Shown piece after piece: positions 9,448 to 19,010 of a DNA stretch of 64,000 nucleotides. The translations under genes and the position numbers were made by a program. Origin of the DNA: Candidatus Pseudobacter hemicellulosilyticus (GTDB lineage: Bacteria > Bacteroidota > Bacteroidia > Chitinophagales > Chitinophagaceae); the NCBI GenBank assembly GCA_029202545.1, contig CP119311.1:5022001-5086000 (forward strand). The letters run 5' to 3'. Numbering within the stretch: the first letter of the stretch is position 1; each line of letters starts with the position of its first letter. The notes under the pieces were generated by a model. The model saw only the letters and a program-made list of their open reading frames with translations. It searched no databases and had not been told where the DNA came from.

Positions 9448-10977
9448 CTATTTATCGCCGCCCCATTCCGAGATCTGCTGGATCCTGGTGTTCTCCATTT
9501 CCAGGAGGGGGATAGGCAGGTATTCATTTCTATGCGCTTCAAAGCCTTTATCCTTCAGCACTACGGGTGCATCGCCCCAGCGGATCAGGTCAAAGTAACG
9601 ATGACCTTCCGCTGCCAGCTCCAGCCGGCGCTCTTTTTTGAGGTTGTCCAGCGTCAGCGGCAGGCGGTGCTGGTCGTTGCCCCAGGCACGGTCCCGCACT
9701 GCATTGAAGAGGGCAGTGGCCCGGTTCTGATCGCCGCCACCTACCAGCAGGGCTTCTGCTTCCAGCAGGTAGAGATCAGCCAGTCGAAGTTCATACATAT
9801 TGAGTGGGAAGTTCAGCTCCATATTACCGGCGCCGGTCCATTTGTATGACTCGCGACCGGCCAGTTTTTCAATGAAGTAACCGGTATTGTTATGGCCTTT
9901 GTTGTAGGTGACCCTGCCGGCATCTTCCAGCGCCTGGATATCCGCTACCGTAGCGGCTTTGCGCGGATCATTGCCAAAAGCGTCTACCAGGGATTGCGTA
10001 ATGGGCATGAAGCTCCAGCCGGAAACATAATCGGGCGCAGTCTGGTCCAGCCGGTTGTAACCACGCGGTCCTACCAGGATCTGCAGCAGGTTGCCTTCCG
10101 TACAGCCCGTACAATCCCATATGCCTACTGATGTATTGGTGAAATTGATCTCGAAAACAGATTCTGCATTGAACTTATTGTTGACTTTGAACAGATCGCC
10201 AAAATTGCTGAGCAGCCGATGTCCAAATGGTCCGGTGGCGCCGGGTGTGCCGCTCACTTCGGCAAAGGCCGCAGCGGCAGGAGCATATTTTTTCTGCCAG
10301 AGCAATACCTTGCCCAGGATACCATAGGCCATGGCTTTTGTGGCGCGACCGCCTTCCGTACTTGCCGGCACAGTAGCAGGCAGGTCCGGCAGGGATTCAT
10401 TGATATCTTTTTCTATCTGCGCATAAACGGTCGCCGCATCCGTTTGCTCCACATTGTACATCTCAGAAGCAGATACCGGTTCCAGCAGGAGCGGCACTGA
10501 TTTGAAGAAACGCACCAGGTCGAAATAAAAATAAGCACGCAGAAATCTGGCTTCCGCTGCAAATCTTTTTTTCAGGTTGTCATCCATTGGCACTTCCGGC
10601 AGTTTGGCCAGCAGGATATTGGCGCGGAACACGCCGGCAAAGCCTTTCTTCCACATCTCGCCCTGGGGGCCTACTTCAGGCGATAAGGAATAATCAGAGA
10701 TCACCTGGTAGGGCATGATATCCGAAGGACCACCGCCACCGGCCAGGTGATCGTCCGAGCCGCAGTTGGCCGTGCCTATCTTGGTCAGGTAACCACCGGC
10801 CTGCCAGCCTATGACATCATATACCGCCACCAGGCCGTTGAAAGCTTCCTCCTGGTTCTTATAATAATTGGATTCCAGGAACTGCCCTTTGGGATCTACT
10901 TCCAGGAAGTCCTTGCCGCAGGCCGCCATCAGGACAACCAGCAGCACTGCCATATATTTTATACCTGTAGATTTCAT
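9448..10977 (-). CDS. SusD/RagB-family nutrient-binding outer membrane lipoprotein
   Basis: A 509-residue SusD-like surface glycan-binding lipoprotein that caps the TonB transporter encoded just upstream. The start at 10977 gives a lipoprotein signal with Cys20 in LMAAC; the longer frame from 11001 would only add eight residues. The mature N-terminus KDFLEVDPKGQF is the family opening, helical TPR-like segments follow (FAAEARFLRAYFYFDLVRFF), and the C-terminal SusD signature is present (ELRLADLYLLEAEALL, then ERRLELAAEGHRYFDLIRWG). It starts 23 bases after the susC-like stop codon, the usual spacing for this pair. The bound ligand is probably the glucan or oligosaccharide cleaved by the GH5 enzyme. 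Confidence 0.95.
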   Translation of the reverse strand: MKSTGIKYMAVLLVVLMAACGKDFLEVDPKGQFLESNYYKNQEEAFNGLVAVYDVIGWQAGGYLTKIGTANCGSDDHLAGGGGPSDIMPYQVISDYSLSPEVGPQGEMWKKGFAGVFRANILLAKLPEVPMDDNLKKRFAAEARFLRAYFYFDLVRFFKSVPLLLEPVSASEMYNVEQTDAATVYAQIEKDINESLPDLPATVPASTEGGRATKAMAYGILGKVLLWQKKYAPAAAAFAEVSGTPGATGPFGHRLLSNFGDLFKVNNKFNAESVFEINFTNTSVGIWDCTGCTEGNLLQILVGPRGYNRLDQTAPDYVSGWSFMPITQSLVDAFGNDPRKAATVADIQALEDAGRVTYNKGHNNTGYFIEKLAGRESYKWTGAGNMELNFPLNMYELRLADLYLLEAEALLVGGGDQNRATALFNAVRDRAWGNDQHRLPLTLDNLKKERRLELAAEGHRYFDLIRWGDAPVVLKDKGFEAHRNEYLPIPLLEMENTRIQQISEWGGDK

Positions 10978-11000
10978 TGTTGTCAATTTTAAATGGAACA

Positions 11001-14000
11001 TTAGAAGCCAAGATTTACACCTACCATATAGGAACGGGCCTGGGGATATACACCCCGGTCAACACTCAGGATATTGCCGCCGATCTCAGGATCAAAGCCG
11101 GAATAATCCGTAATGGTGAACAGGTTCTGCGCCATCAGGTAAATACGCAGCCTGCTGACACCGGCTTTCTGGGTCAGTGTCCCGGGCAGGGTATAGCCCA
11201 GTTGAACAGTGCGCATCCGGAAATAACCGCCGTCTTCCAGGAAGAAGGAAGAGGGTTTGGTGAAGTTCTCGTTGGGATCCGCATCAGTCAGGCGGGGGAA
11301 ATGCGTGGAAGTGCCTTCCCCTGTCCAGCGACCCAGCGCATTGGTCTGCCAGTTGGCCGTAATGATGTCCAGCCTGCGCAGCGCCTGGTACACTTTGTTG
11401 CCGGCTGCGCCCTGTCCAAATACGGTCAGGTCAAATCCTTTATAGGCCAGGTTGAGTGTAAAGCCATAGGTCCATTTGGGGGTGGGATTGCCGATATATT
11501 CCCGGTCGTCCGCATCAATCACGCCATTGCCATCCACATCTTTCCAGATAAAATCACCGGGTTTGGCATCGGGCTGGATCACCACACCATCCTTGTTCAC
11601 GTGGTTGTCGATCTCCTGCTGGTTCTGGAATACACCCAGCACTTTAAAGCCGTAGAAGGCTTGCACGGGCAGTCCCACCTGCGAGCGGGTGAGCGGGAAA
11701 GTACTGGTATGGAAACCAGCCGAACCATCGCTCACAAATTTGATCCCGTTACCCAGGAAGGTCACCTCGTTCTCCATGAAGGCAGCATTACCGGATACGG
11801 ACAGCTGCAGATCGCCCAGCTGTTTACGATAGCCCAGTTCTATTTCCACGCCTTTGTTGCGCACGGTGCCTACGTTGGCGGCAGGATTGGAGATAGCGCC
11901 GATATAATCAGGGATACGCGGCTTCTGCAGGATATCCTTGGTTTCCTTGATGAAGAAGTCCATGGTCAGGTTGAAATCGTTGAACAGCACGGCGTCAAAA
12001 CCAATATTGCTCTGACTGGTCTGCTCCCATTTCAGATCAGGGTTGGAAGGGGAGTTGGGGCTGTACCCGATGAAGTAGCTGCCGGAATTACCGATAGCAT
12101 AGTTACGGCCGCTGCCGATGGTGCTGAGGAAAGCGAAGTCGTCAATATTATCATTACCCACTACGCCGTAACCACCGCGGATCTTCAGGAAGTTAACGGC
12201 CTTGCCCACGGGGAAGAAGGTTTCCTTGGTGGCTACCCAGCCTACGTTGAAAGAGGGGAACACACCATAGCGGTTATTACTGCCAAAGCGCGAAGAGCCA
12301 TCTCTTCTGACCAGGGCCTGGACCAGGTATTTCTCTGCAAACTCATAGTTAAGGCGTGCAAAGAGGGAGCTGACAGTATGCAGGTTGCCCTCGGAACCAT
12401 CCGTACTGCGCAGGGCAGTAGGTACTTTGAAATTGAGTGAAGCCTCTTCGAAACTGGTGGCCGGGATATCCTGGAAAGTGGTGCTGGTCATGGTGGTATT
12501 GTTATCCTTGTAGGCGCCCTGTCCCAGCAGGATAGTGGCATTGTGTTCACCAATTGCGCGGGTATACGAGAGGGTATTCTCCAGGTTCCAGTCGAACCGG
12601 CGGTTATTGGTCCGGTTGAACCCGGTGATATTGCTGATATTGGTGGCATTGAGCCAGAAGATGGGGGTGAAGGTCTCATTGCCCCAGAAACCCACCTTGG
12701 TACCCAGGTTGGAACGCAGCTTCAATCCCTTGATGGGCGTGGCTTCCAGGTACACGTTGCCTACAATATTATCGCCCCAGCTGTAGTTGCCCAGGCGGGT
12801 CTGGATATAGGCGAGGGGGTTGGTCATTTCCTGTACTACAATGGTAGAGATGCCATAGGGACGACCCAGGGCATCCCGCCGGATGCCTTTGTTGGCATAT
12901 ACGCCACTATAATACTGGGCAGGATCTGTGATCACGGCCTGGGTAATGGGGTCCAGGTTGATGGCCGCTGAGAGCGGTCCGCCAAATTCACTGTTGGTAT
13001 TACCGAGGCCAACTGTTTTATCGTGCGCATAGCCCACATTCTGCCCTACGGTGAGCCAGCTGGCGATCTTATGGGTGCTGTTGATGCGGAGGTTCATCCT
13101 TTTGTAGCGGGAGATATCGGTGGCCACAATACCTTCCTGATCCAGGAAGCCGAAGGATAAATAAAAGGTAGAGCGCTCGCTGCCACCGCTGACGCTCAGC
13201 TCATGGTTCTGGCGGTGAGCAGCGTTGTTGAAGATGAGCGACTGCCAGTCGGTCCCCTTGCCAAAAGCGGCAGGGTCCGCAAAGGGCGCAGCCTTACCAT
13301 CATTCACCGCTGCTTCATTGCGCAGGGTGGCGTATTGTGTGGCATCCAGCATGTCCAGCTTTTTAGCCGGCTCAGACACGCCGTAGAAGCCGTTATAGTT
13401 GACCGCAATTTTTCCGGCCTTGCCTTTCTTGGTAGTGATCAGGATAACGCCGGAAGCGGCGCGCGCACCGTAGATGGCCTGGGAGGCCGCATCTTTCAGG
13501 ACTTCAATGGATTCAATGTCCGACTGGTTCAGGTAACCGATACCGCCATTGTCCACCACTACGTTATCCACCACCCAGAGCGGGTTATTGTTATTCAGGG
13601 TAGTGATCCCCCGGATGCGGACAGCAGCGGCGGAACCCGGCTGACCGTTATTGGCCGCAATGGTCACGCCGGCAGCACGGCCCTGCAGGGCGTCCTCCAC
13701 GCGGTTCAACGGCATATTGGCCAGGTCTGTGCCCTTTACCCGGGCAATGGCGCCGGTGGTCACGCTCTTTTTCTGCGTGCCATAACCCACCACCACTACG
13801 TCTGTCAGGTCGGTAATGACCTCTATCAGCACCACAATGGTGGGTACTTTGTCGGCCGCAAATTCCTGTGCAGCCATTCCAATATGATTAAAGACAATGA
13901 CCTGACCTTGTACGGCAGAGAGGGTATAGTTGCCGTTCTCATCGGAAGTGGTGCCTTTGCCGGCGTTCTTGATAGTGATGGAGACACCCGGTATCGGGTT

Positions 14001-14114
14001 GCCAAGCACATCATTGACCTTACCAGTAACCTGGAGGGGCACCTGCCGGGCCCAGGTAGTCAATGACAGGCAAAGGCATGCCAGCAGGCATGCGCAAGCA
14101 ATCATTTTTTTCAT
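11001..14114 (-). CDS. SusC/RagA-family TonB-linked outer membrane transporter
   Basis: A 1037-residue TonB-dependent glycan transporter. The open frame extends to 14156, but Met at 14114 starts the signal peptide (MKKMIACACLLACLCLSL). Order of parts: signal, carboxypeptidase-regulatory-like domain (residues about 27-105, GNPIPGVSITIKN), plug domain with the SusC hallmarks (VVVGYGTQKK, NPLWVVDNVVV, IEVLKDAASQAIYGARAASG), then a 22-strand barrel ending VGVNLGF. No N-terminal secretin/TonB short domain for anti-sigma signalling is present, so it is not expected to signal to a FecR/sigma pair, and none lies nearby. It pairs with the SusD-like gene and is divergent from a membrane-bound LuxR-type regulator that probably controls it. 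Confidence 0.95.
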   Translation of the reverse strand: MKKMIACACLLACLCLSLTTWARQVPLQVTGKVNDVLGNPIPGVSITIKNAGKGTTSDENGNYTLSAVQGQVIVFNHIGMAAQEFAADKVPTIVVLIEVITDLTDVVVVGYGTQKKSVTTGAIARVKGTDLANMPLNRVEDALQGRAAGVTIAANNGQPGSAAAVRIRGITTLNNNNPLWVVDNVVVDNGGIGYLNQSDIESIEVLKDAASQAIYGARAASGVILITTKKGKAGKIAVNYNGFYGVSEPAKKLDMLDATQYATLRNEAAVNDGKAAPFADPAAFGKGTDWQSLIFNNAAHRQNHELSVSGGSERSTFYLSFGFLDQEGIVATDISRYKRMNLRINSTHKIASWLTVGQNVGYAHDKTVGLGNTNSEFGGPLSAAINLDPITQAVITDPAQYYSGVYANKGIRRDALGRPYGISTIVVQEMTNPLAYIQTRLGNYSWGDNIVGNVYLEATPIKGLKLRSNLGTKVGFWGNETFTPIFWLNATNISNITGFNRTNNRRFDWNLENTLSYTRAIGEHNATILLGQGAYKDNNTTMTSTTFQDIPATSFEEASLNFKVPTALRSTDGSEGNLHTVSSLFARLNYEFAEKYLVQALVRRDGSSRFGSNNRYGVFPSFNVGWVATKETFFPVGKAVNFLKIRGGYGVVGNDNIDDFAFLSTIGSGRNYAIGNSGSYFIGYSPNSPSNPDLKWEQTSQSNIGFDAVLFNDFNLTMDFFIKETKDILQKPRIPDYIGAISNPAANVGTVRNKGVEIELGYRKQLGDLQLSVSGNAAFMENEVTFLGNGIKFVSDGSAGFHTSTFPLTRSQVGLPVQAFYGFKVLGVFQNQQEIDNHVNKDGVVIQPDAKPGDFIWKDVDGNGVIDADDREYIGNPTPKWTYGFTLNLAYKGFDLTVFGQGAAGNKVYQALRRLDIITANWQTNALGRWTGEGTSTHFPRLTDADPNENFTKPSSFFLEDGGYFRMRTVQLGYTLPGTLTQKAGVSRLRIYLMAQNLFTITDYSGFDPEIGGNILSVDRGVYPQARSYMVGVNLGF

Positions 14115-14336
14115 ACAGAAGCAAGTTTTAGTTCGTAAATGAATAGTTAGGACCAAGGTTTTTTACAACCGTAGTAAAGCGGGATCAAGATAAGACCGGA
14201 TGCCTATGCGAAAACAATTAACCCCTACGCCATTAATACTACAAGGAAATTTATCTCGTTGATTTTCAATAAACCTCTTTTACGTCGGCACTACTTCATG
14301 GACTTTTTTACTTATTTTAGTTGAAACGATTGCTGT
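14115..14336. promoter_or_regulatory. divergent promoter region between susC-like gene and its regulator
   Basis: A 222-base AT-rich gap between divergent genes, so it must hold promoters for both. On the plus strand TATTTTAG at 14313-14320 is one base off the Bacteroidota -7 consensus and would put the transcript start a few bases before the ATG at 14337, but no TTTG partner is visible upstream. No clean box was found for the susC direction. Confidence 0.4.
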
Positions 14337-17306
14337 ATGAGATGGCTATTAGCGCTGCTGGTGGTTATGCAATTACCTTCCTATGCACCTGCCCAGAATT
14401 CCATCGGGTTTCCCGATATCCTCAACTACTCCAAGCAACAATACCAGGGCGGCGGCCAGAACTGGGACGCAGCCATCGACCGGAAAGGCATACTCTATTT
14501 TGCCAATACAGAAGGACTGCTCACTTTTGACGGCCATTACTGGAAGCTCTATCCCGTTCCCAATAATACCCGCCTCCGCTCCGTACTCACGCACGAGAGT
14601 GGCCGCATTTATACCGGCGCCCAGGATGAGCTGGGGTACTTTTTCCCCAACGAAAGAGGCATCCTGCAGTACACCTCTTTAAAACACCTGCTGCCGGACG
14701 GCCGGAAGAATATGGCCGATGTATGGGATATTGAAGAATATGACGGCGCCATTTTCTTCCGCGCCTCGGACCGCCTTTTTGAATACCGCAACAACCAGAT
14801 CAGGTGTTATGACGCTCCCTCAGAATGGCGCAAGCTGTTCCGGACAGGGTCAGGTTTGTATATACAGGACTTCAATGAAGGATTGCTGCAATACAATGCA
14901 GGCCAGTGGCGGACAATATGTGATACCCGGCAGTTGGGCGACAGGCTCATCACTTCCCTCCACGATACGGAGAGCGGGGGCCTGCTGCTCACCACCCTGA
15001 AGGACGGGCTCTTCACCGTTACCAACGGCAGGCTGGAACCCTGGGCCACCGAGGCCGACCCCGTATTCAAGACGGGCCGTATCTATTGCGCCATCTCCCT
15101 CCCGGATGACGCCCTGGTGGCCGGCACCACTTCCGCCGGCTGTTATATCATCAACAAACGCAGTGGCCGCATTATCCAGCGCTTCTGTATGGAGGAAGGT
15201 TTGCAGAATAATAATGTACTCCAGCTTTTTGCCGATGAGCGCAGGAATATCTGGCTGGCCCTGGACAACGGGATAGACCTGATCCGGTACAATACCTTCG
15301 TGAAGCAGATATACCCCAATAAAAAAAACCTGCTTACCACCTATACGGCGCAGGTATACCATAACAACCTGTATATCGGCACTTCAGACGGCGTATACCA
15401 TACCCTGTTGGACGGCTCAGCGGATTTCAGCCTGTCGCGCAATCCTTTTGAACTGGTCAGCAATACCAAAGGCCAGGTATGGCATCTTTCTGTGATCAAC
15501 GACCAGCTGCTGCTGGGACATCATGAAGGCACTTTCCTGATCAATAATGCCACGGCCACCCCTTTACTGAAAGACAAGGGCTGCTGGTTATATAAACCCT
15601 ACCCGGCCAATAACAGCAGCCAGGTGCTGATAGGCGCCTATAACGGCCTGTACAGGATGAAGAGCAACGGTAAACAGTTCCTGGAACCCACCCCATTCAG
15701 CGGCCTCACAGAATCCCTGCGCTTTCTCAGCATAGACCGGCAAAACAGGGTCTGGGCCTCGCATCCTTATCGCGGTATTTACCAGCTCAGCCTGCTGGGG
15801 GATTCCCTGGGCTTTCGCTGCCTGGGATCCCGGGAAGGACTGCCTTCCAGCTATGAGAACTTTGTATACAAGGTCCGGAACAGGGTAGTGGTGGCCACCC
15901 TGAAAGGGATCTATGAATATGATGAGCGCCAGGGCAGGTTCCAGCCTTCGGCCGATCTGCACTCCATCCTCGGCAATGTACCCGTGCAATACCTGGCGGA
16001 AGACGGCAGCGGGAATATCTGGTTCGTCTCAGATAAAGTACCGGGCATCATCGATTTCCACAAGCCGGCTAACGGCCATCCCTATTCTATTATCTATTTC
16101 CCGGAACTGAAGCGCCGCATCGTGTCCGGCTTCGAATTCATTTATCCCTATGATGAGGAGAATATATTCCTGGCGGCAGAGCAGGGCATCTACCATATCA
16201 ATTATAAGAATTACAGTCGCTTCATTGCCGAACCGGCCGTAGCCATTGGCCGGGTGCGTGCTTCGGGGCAGGGCGACAGCCTGCTATTCAACGGCTATTT
16301 TGCCAGTAAGAACAGCCTGCTTCCGAGGCAGGATCCCCGGCAGCAGGTACAGCTCCCGAACGGTTACAATAATTTCCGGTTTGAATTTGCTTCCCCTGCC
16401 TACGACCAGGGCCGGAATATTGAATACAGCTATCGCCTCACCGATTTTGACGCCGGCTGGAGCCAATGGGCACCCAAAACAGAGAAAGAATATACCAACC
16501 TGCCCTATGGCAGCTATACCTTCCAGGTGAAAGCCCGTGACAACCTCGGTAATGAATCCGCTATGGAAGCCTATAGCTTCCGCATACTACCCGCCTGGTA
16601 CCAGACCAAACTGGCCCACGCCCTGTATATCCTGGCCGGCCTGCTGCTGCTGTACCAGTTGTACCGGCAACAGAAGAACAAGTTTGCCGAACAGCAACGC
16701 AAGCACCGGGAGGAGCAGGAGCGGCTGATAGTCAGCCACCAGCTGGAGCTGGAACGCAATGAAAAGGAGCTGATCAAAGTGCAGAATGATAAACTGGAAT
16801 CAGATGTGCATTTCAAGAACCGGGAGCTGGCCACGGTCACCATGCACCTGGTGGAAAGAGGAAGGGTGCTGTCCGCCATCAGGGAAAAACTGGTAGAGAC
16901 CATCCGCAAGCAGGAACCGCCTGTCTCCCTCACCAATTTCAGGAGGGTATTGCGCTTATTTGAAGAGGCGGAGAACAATGAGGAAGACTGGGAACATTTT
17001 GCCCGGCATTTTGATGAGGTACACAGTAATTACCTGTCCACCATCAAAAAACATTTTCCCACGCTGAGCATCACGGACCTCAAGCTTTGCGCCTACCTGC
17101 ATATCAATTTGACCTCCAAGGAAATTGCCCAGCTATTGGGTATTTCTGTCAGGGGTGTGGAGACAAGCCGTTACCGCCTCCGGAAGAAGCTGAACATACC
17201 GGGAGATATTGCCCTCAATACTTTTTTGCAGGAAGCCATTGCTGCACCGCCCGAAGGAACAGCACGCCCAGGCCCATTACCAGTCCAGCCGCAACCACTT
17301 TGGTAA
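14337..17306 (+). CDS. membrane-spanning sensor-regulator: beta-propeller, Y_Y_Y domain, LuxR-type HTH
   Basis: A 989-residue one-protein sensor and transcription factor. A signal peptide (residues 1-19) leads to a periplasmic ligand-sensing half made of two-component-regulator-propeller blades (about 30-650; for example YFANTEGLLTFDGHYWKLY and RRNIWLALDNGIDLIRYN) and a Y_Y_Y domain (about 672-757, ending in LPYGSYTFQVKARD). One membrane helix at about 757-777 is followed by a charged coiled coil and a C-terminal LuxR-type helix-turn-helix (about 909-955, SKEIAQLLGISVRGVETSRY). Hybrid two-component PUL regulators share the same outer half but carry kinase and receiver parts; these are absent here. 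It diverges from the susC-like gene and likely activates that locus. Its 3' end overlaps the convergent gene at 17215 by 92 bases. Confidence 0.88.
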   Translation: MRWLLALLVVMQLPSYAPAQNSIGFPDILNYSKQQYQGGGQNWDAAIDRKGILYFANTEGLLTFDGHYWKLYPVPNNTRLRSVLTHESGRIYTGAQDELGYFFPNERGILQYTSLKHLLPDGRKNMADVWDIEEYDGAIFFRASDRLFEYRNNQIRCYDAPSEWRKLFRTGSGLYIQDFNEGLLQYNAGQWRTICDTRQLGDRLITSLHDTESGGLLLTTLKDGLFTVTNGRLEPWATEADPVFKTGRIYCAISLPDDALVAGTTSAGCYIINKRSGRIIQRFCMEEGLQNNNVLQLFADERRNIWLALDNGIDLIRYNTFVKQIYPNKKNLLTTYTAQVYHNNLYIGTSDGVYHTLLDGSADFSLSRNPFELVSNTKGQVWHLSVINDQLLLGHHEGTFLINNATATPLLKDKGCWLYKPYPANNSSQVLIGAYNGLYRMKSNGKQFLEPTPFSGLTESLRFLSIDRQNRVWASHPYRGIYQLSLLGDSLGFRCLGSREGLPSSYENFVYKVRNRVVVATLKGIYEYDERQGRFQPSADLHSILGNVPVQYLAEDGSGNIWFVSDKVPGIIDFHKPANGHPYSIIYFPELKRRIVSGFEFIYPYDEENIFLAAEQGIYHINYKNYSRFIAEPAVAIGRVRASGQGDSLLFNGYFASKNSLLPRQDPRQQVQLPNGYNNFRFEFASPAYDQGRNIEYSYRLTDFDAGWSQWAPKTEKEYTNLPYGSYTFQVKARDNLGNESAMEAYSFRILPAWYQTKLAHALYILAGLLLLYQLYRQQKNKFAEQQRKHREEQERLIVSHQLELERNEKELIKVQNDKLESDVHFKNRELATVTMHLVERGRVLSAIREKLVETIRKQEPPVSLTNFRRVLRLFEEAENNEEDWEHFARHFDEVHSNYLSTIKKHFPTLSITDLKLCAYLHINLTSKEIAQLLGISVRGVETSRYRLRKKLNIPGDIALNTFLQEAIAAPPEGTARPGPLPVQPQPLW

Positions 17307-18603
17307 GCAGCCTGGTGAGCCAGTGTACATCATCCGGCGTCAGTTCCTGCGGCAGCAGCTGCAATGTTTGCAGCAATCCGGTAGCGGCTTCATTATCGAA
17401 CAGCTGCACAAAAGTGAGCAGTAAGGCCACAAAGGCAATGAGGAAATTATTGCGGTCGCTGCGGTCATTGGCCACTTTGCTTTCCTGGGCTTCCACCAGG
17501 CCAATCACCATATTCGTTTGTTCAATGATGATAGCAGCGCGTTCCATGGTGAGGCGGCCATCATCCACCTGCTGGGACAACCGGTGCGCCAGGTATTGAA
17601 AGATCCTGTTCTCCTGCTGCCAGGACCTGCTGTTATCATATTGGAACTGCATATTCTTATGCTGCTTTTCCAGCGATAGCTGCAGCCGCTTGTACAGCTG
17701 GTAGCGGCTCATAATAGCCGACAGGTCCAGCGCTATTGTACGCAGGGCATTGGCCGGCACCTTTCCTTTTCCGGAAAAATCATCCAGCACCTGCCGGGTA
17801 CGGTCGCCCAGCCGGGTCAGCAAGGCTTCAAACTCATCAAAGGTCTGGTCCTTCAGCTGCAGCCACTGGTAGGTTGATTTATACACAAAGCGGTCTGCCA
17901 CTGTATACAGGGCGCCAGGAGCGTAGAAATCGCGGTACAGTAACTGATCCGCCTGTCCGTATCGTCCCAGCACCAGGTAGATAATAGACGGCTCCATGCC
18001 TGTCCTGTTCAGTATTTTCACCATGCAGGCCAGTCCATCTTCTTCCTCACGGACCAGGTTCAATGTGGCATTGGCTGTACCCTGCAGGGGTTGCAGCAGC
18101 GCAGTAATATCCTGCTGAATAGTTACAGCTGCCGTCAAAGGCTTATTGTAATTGGATTTATAGATAATGGAATTGCCCAGCCATTGCACACCAGGCAGCT
18201 TAAACAGCAGCTTCTGGCAGGAATCCAGTATATCAGCCAGTAATTTGCGGGCGGCGGTCCATCCGTCTGCCGGGGGCAGGATGGAGCTGACCCCTATTTG
18301 CAGCAGCACGGTGTCCTCCAGGTATTGAACAGGCTCCTGCAGTTCAGTAAAGAAATAACGGAATTCCCCATGGGAAGGTATAACCCTGAATACGGGAAAA
18401 TCCATATCGATATAGGGCTCCGGAAATTGCCAGCCCTGCAACTTTAAAAAACGGTAAGCCTGCTCCAGCACCGGCTGGAAAACAGCTGCCGTATGACCGG
18501 CAGGAATGGTAAAATATGCATTCACCAGCACGGAACTCAGCTCCTTGCTATCCTCGTTGGTGGTCAGGTCCCGGAGACCAATCGTTATCGGCTCCACGGT
18601 CAT
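17215..18603 (-). CDS. CATRA-like protein: soluble domain plus two C-terminal membrane helices, probable conflict-system effector
   Basis: A 462-residue protein, third gene of the CHAT protease operon; its start overlaps the stop of the 127-residue gene by four bases. Residues 1-235 look like a globular alpha/beta domain, 235-385 are long helices with coiled-coil character (YQLYKRLQLSLEKQHKNM), and two hydrophobic helices lie at about 387-402 and 434-450, followed by a short basic tail (AKKY). Helical region plus terminal membrane hairpin recalls CorA-type channels, without their GMN motif. Size, topology and partners match what I recall as CATRA (caspase and TPR repeat-associated) proteins in predicted conflict systems. 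Inferred role: membrane-acting effector or anchor controlled by the protease. Its 3' end overlaps the convergent regulator gene by 92 bases. Confidence 0.6.
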   Translation of the reverse strand: MTVEPITIGLRDLTTNEDSKELSSVLVNAYFTIPAGHTAAVFQPVLEQAYRFLKLQGWQFPEPYIDMDFPVFRVIPSHGEFRYFFTELQEPVQYLEDTVLLQIGVSSILPPADGWTAARKLLADILDSCQKLLFKLPGVQWLGNSIIYKSNYNKPLTAAVTIQQDITALLQPLQGTANATLNLVREEEDGLACMVKILNRTGMEPSIIYLVLGRYGQADQLLYRDFYAPGALYTVADRFVYKSTYQWLQLKDQTFDEFEALLTRLGDRTRQVLDDFSGKGKVPANALRTIALDLSAIMSRYQLYKRLQLSLEKQHKNMQFQYDNSRSWQQENRIFQYLAHRLSQQVDDGRLTMERAAIIIEQTNMVIGLVEAQESKVANDRSDRNNFLIAFVALLLTFVQLFDNEAATGLLQTLQLLPQELTPDDVHWLTRLLTKVVAAGLVMGLGVLFLRAVQQWLPAKKY

Positions 18604-18983
18604 TGACTGGATTTTGTTTCTGGTAATGGAAGCGCATTGATCTTGTCCGTTACATTGATCACTTCATTGCGGATGATCACCAGCCAATCGCCCGCAGGGC
18701 CCTTCGCTGTATTTCCCTGCGCTGCCAGTTCAGCAGGATTGAACTTCTGTTCACCGGCCGGTACATTGCCCAGGAACTCTGATTCCAGGACAGGGTAGCG
18801 GGCTATCAGCTGGTGCAGCTGGTCCACTACAGCTTCCAGTGGAAGGCCGGCAGCTGCCTGGCTGAAAGCATGCCAGTCCGCTACAAAAGCTATTCGCTCC
18901 GGTTCGGTCAGCAGCGCCAGGTAGTCGGCCGGATGCAGCCGCAATGCCTGCAGGATGATCCTGGTATTATTGATTATATCCAT
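18600..18983 (-). CDS. small CATRA-associated-type protein of the CHAT operon
   Basis: A 127-residue soluble, largely helical protein with no signal peptide or membrane helix. It begins 27 bases after the CHAT protease stop codon and its own stop overlaps the start of the 462-residue membrane protein, so the three are almost surely cotranscribed and the last two translationally coupled. N-terminal two thirds are helical (LHPADYLALLTEPERIAFVA, then VDQLHQLIARYP); the end is polar and proline-containing. The position and size match the small protein I recall as CATASP (CATRA-associated small protein). Adaptor, chaperone or protease substrate are all possible; no function can be read directly. 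Confidence 0.6.
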   Translation of the reverse strand: MDIINNTRIILQALRLHPADYLALLTEPERIAFVADWHAFSQAAAGLPLEAVVDQLHQLIARYPVLESEFLGNVPAGEQKFNPAELAAQGNTAKGPAGDWLVIIRNEVINVTDKINALPLPETKSSQ

Positions 18984-19010
18984 GAAGGAGTTTTAATAAA
19001 AGTTATAGAA

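Noticed and set aside
10977..12440. 487-codon open frame on the plus strand
   Set aside because: It lies antisense to the susC-like gene, whose protein is unmistakable; the translated product has no leader or motif and reflects codon bias of the real gene.
17215..18603. Bacterial gasdermin as the CHAT substrate
   Set aside because: The protein is too long, has a C-terminal membrane hairpin rather than a pore-forming N-terminal fold with a short inhibitory tail, and no lipidated Cys start.
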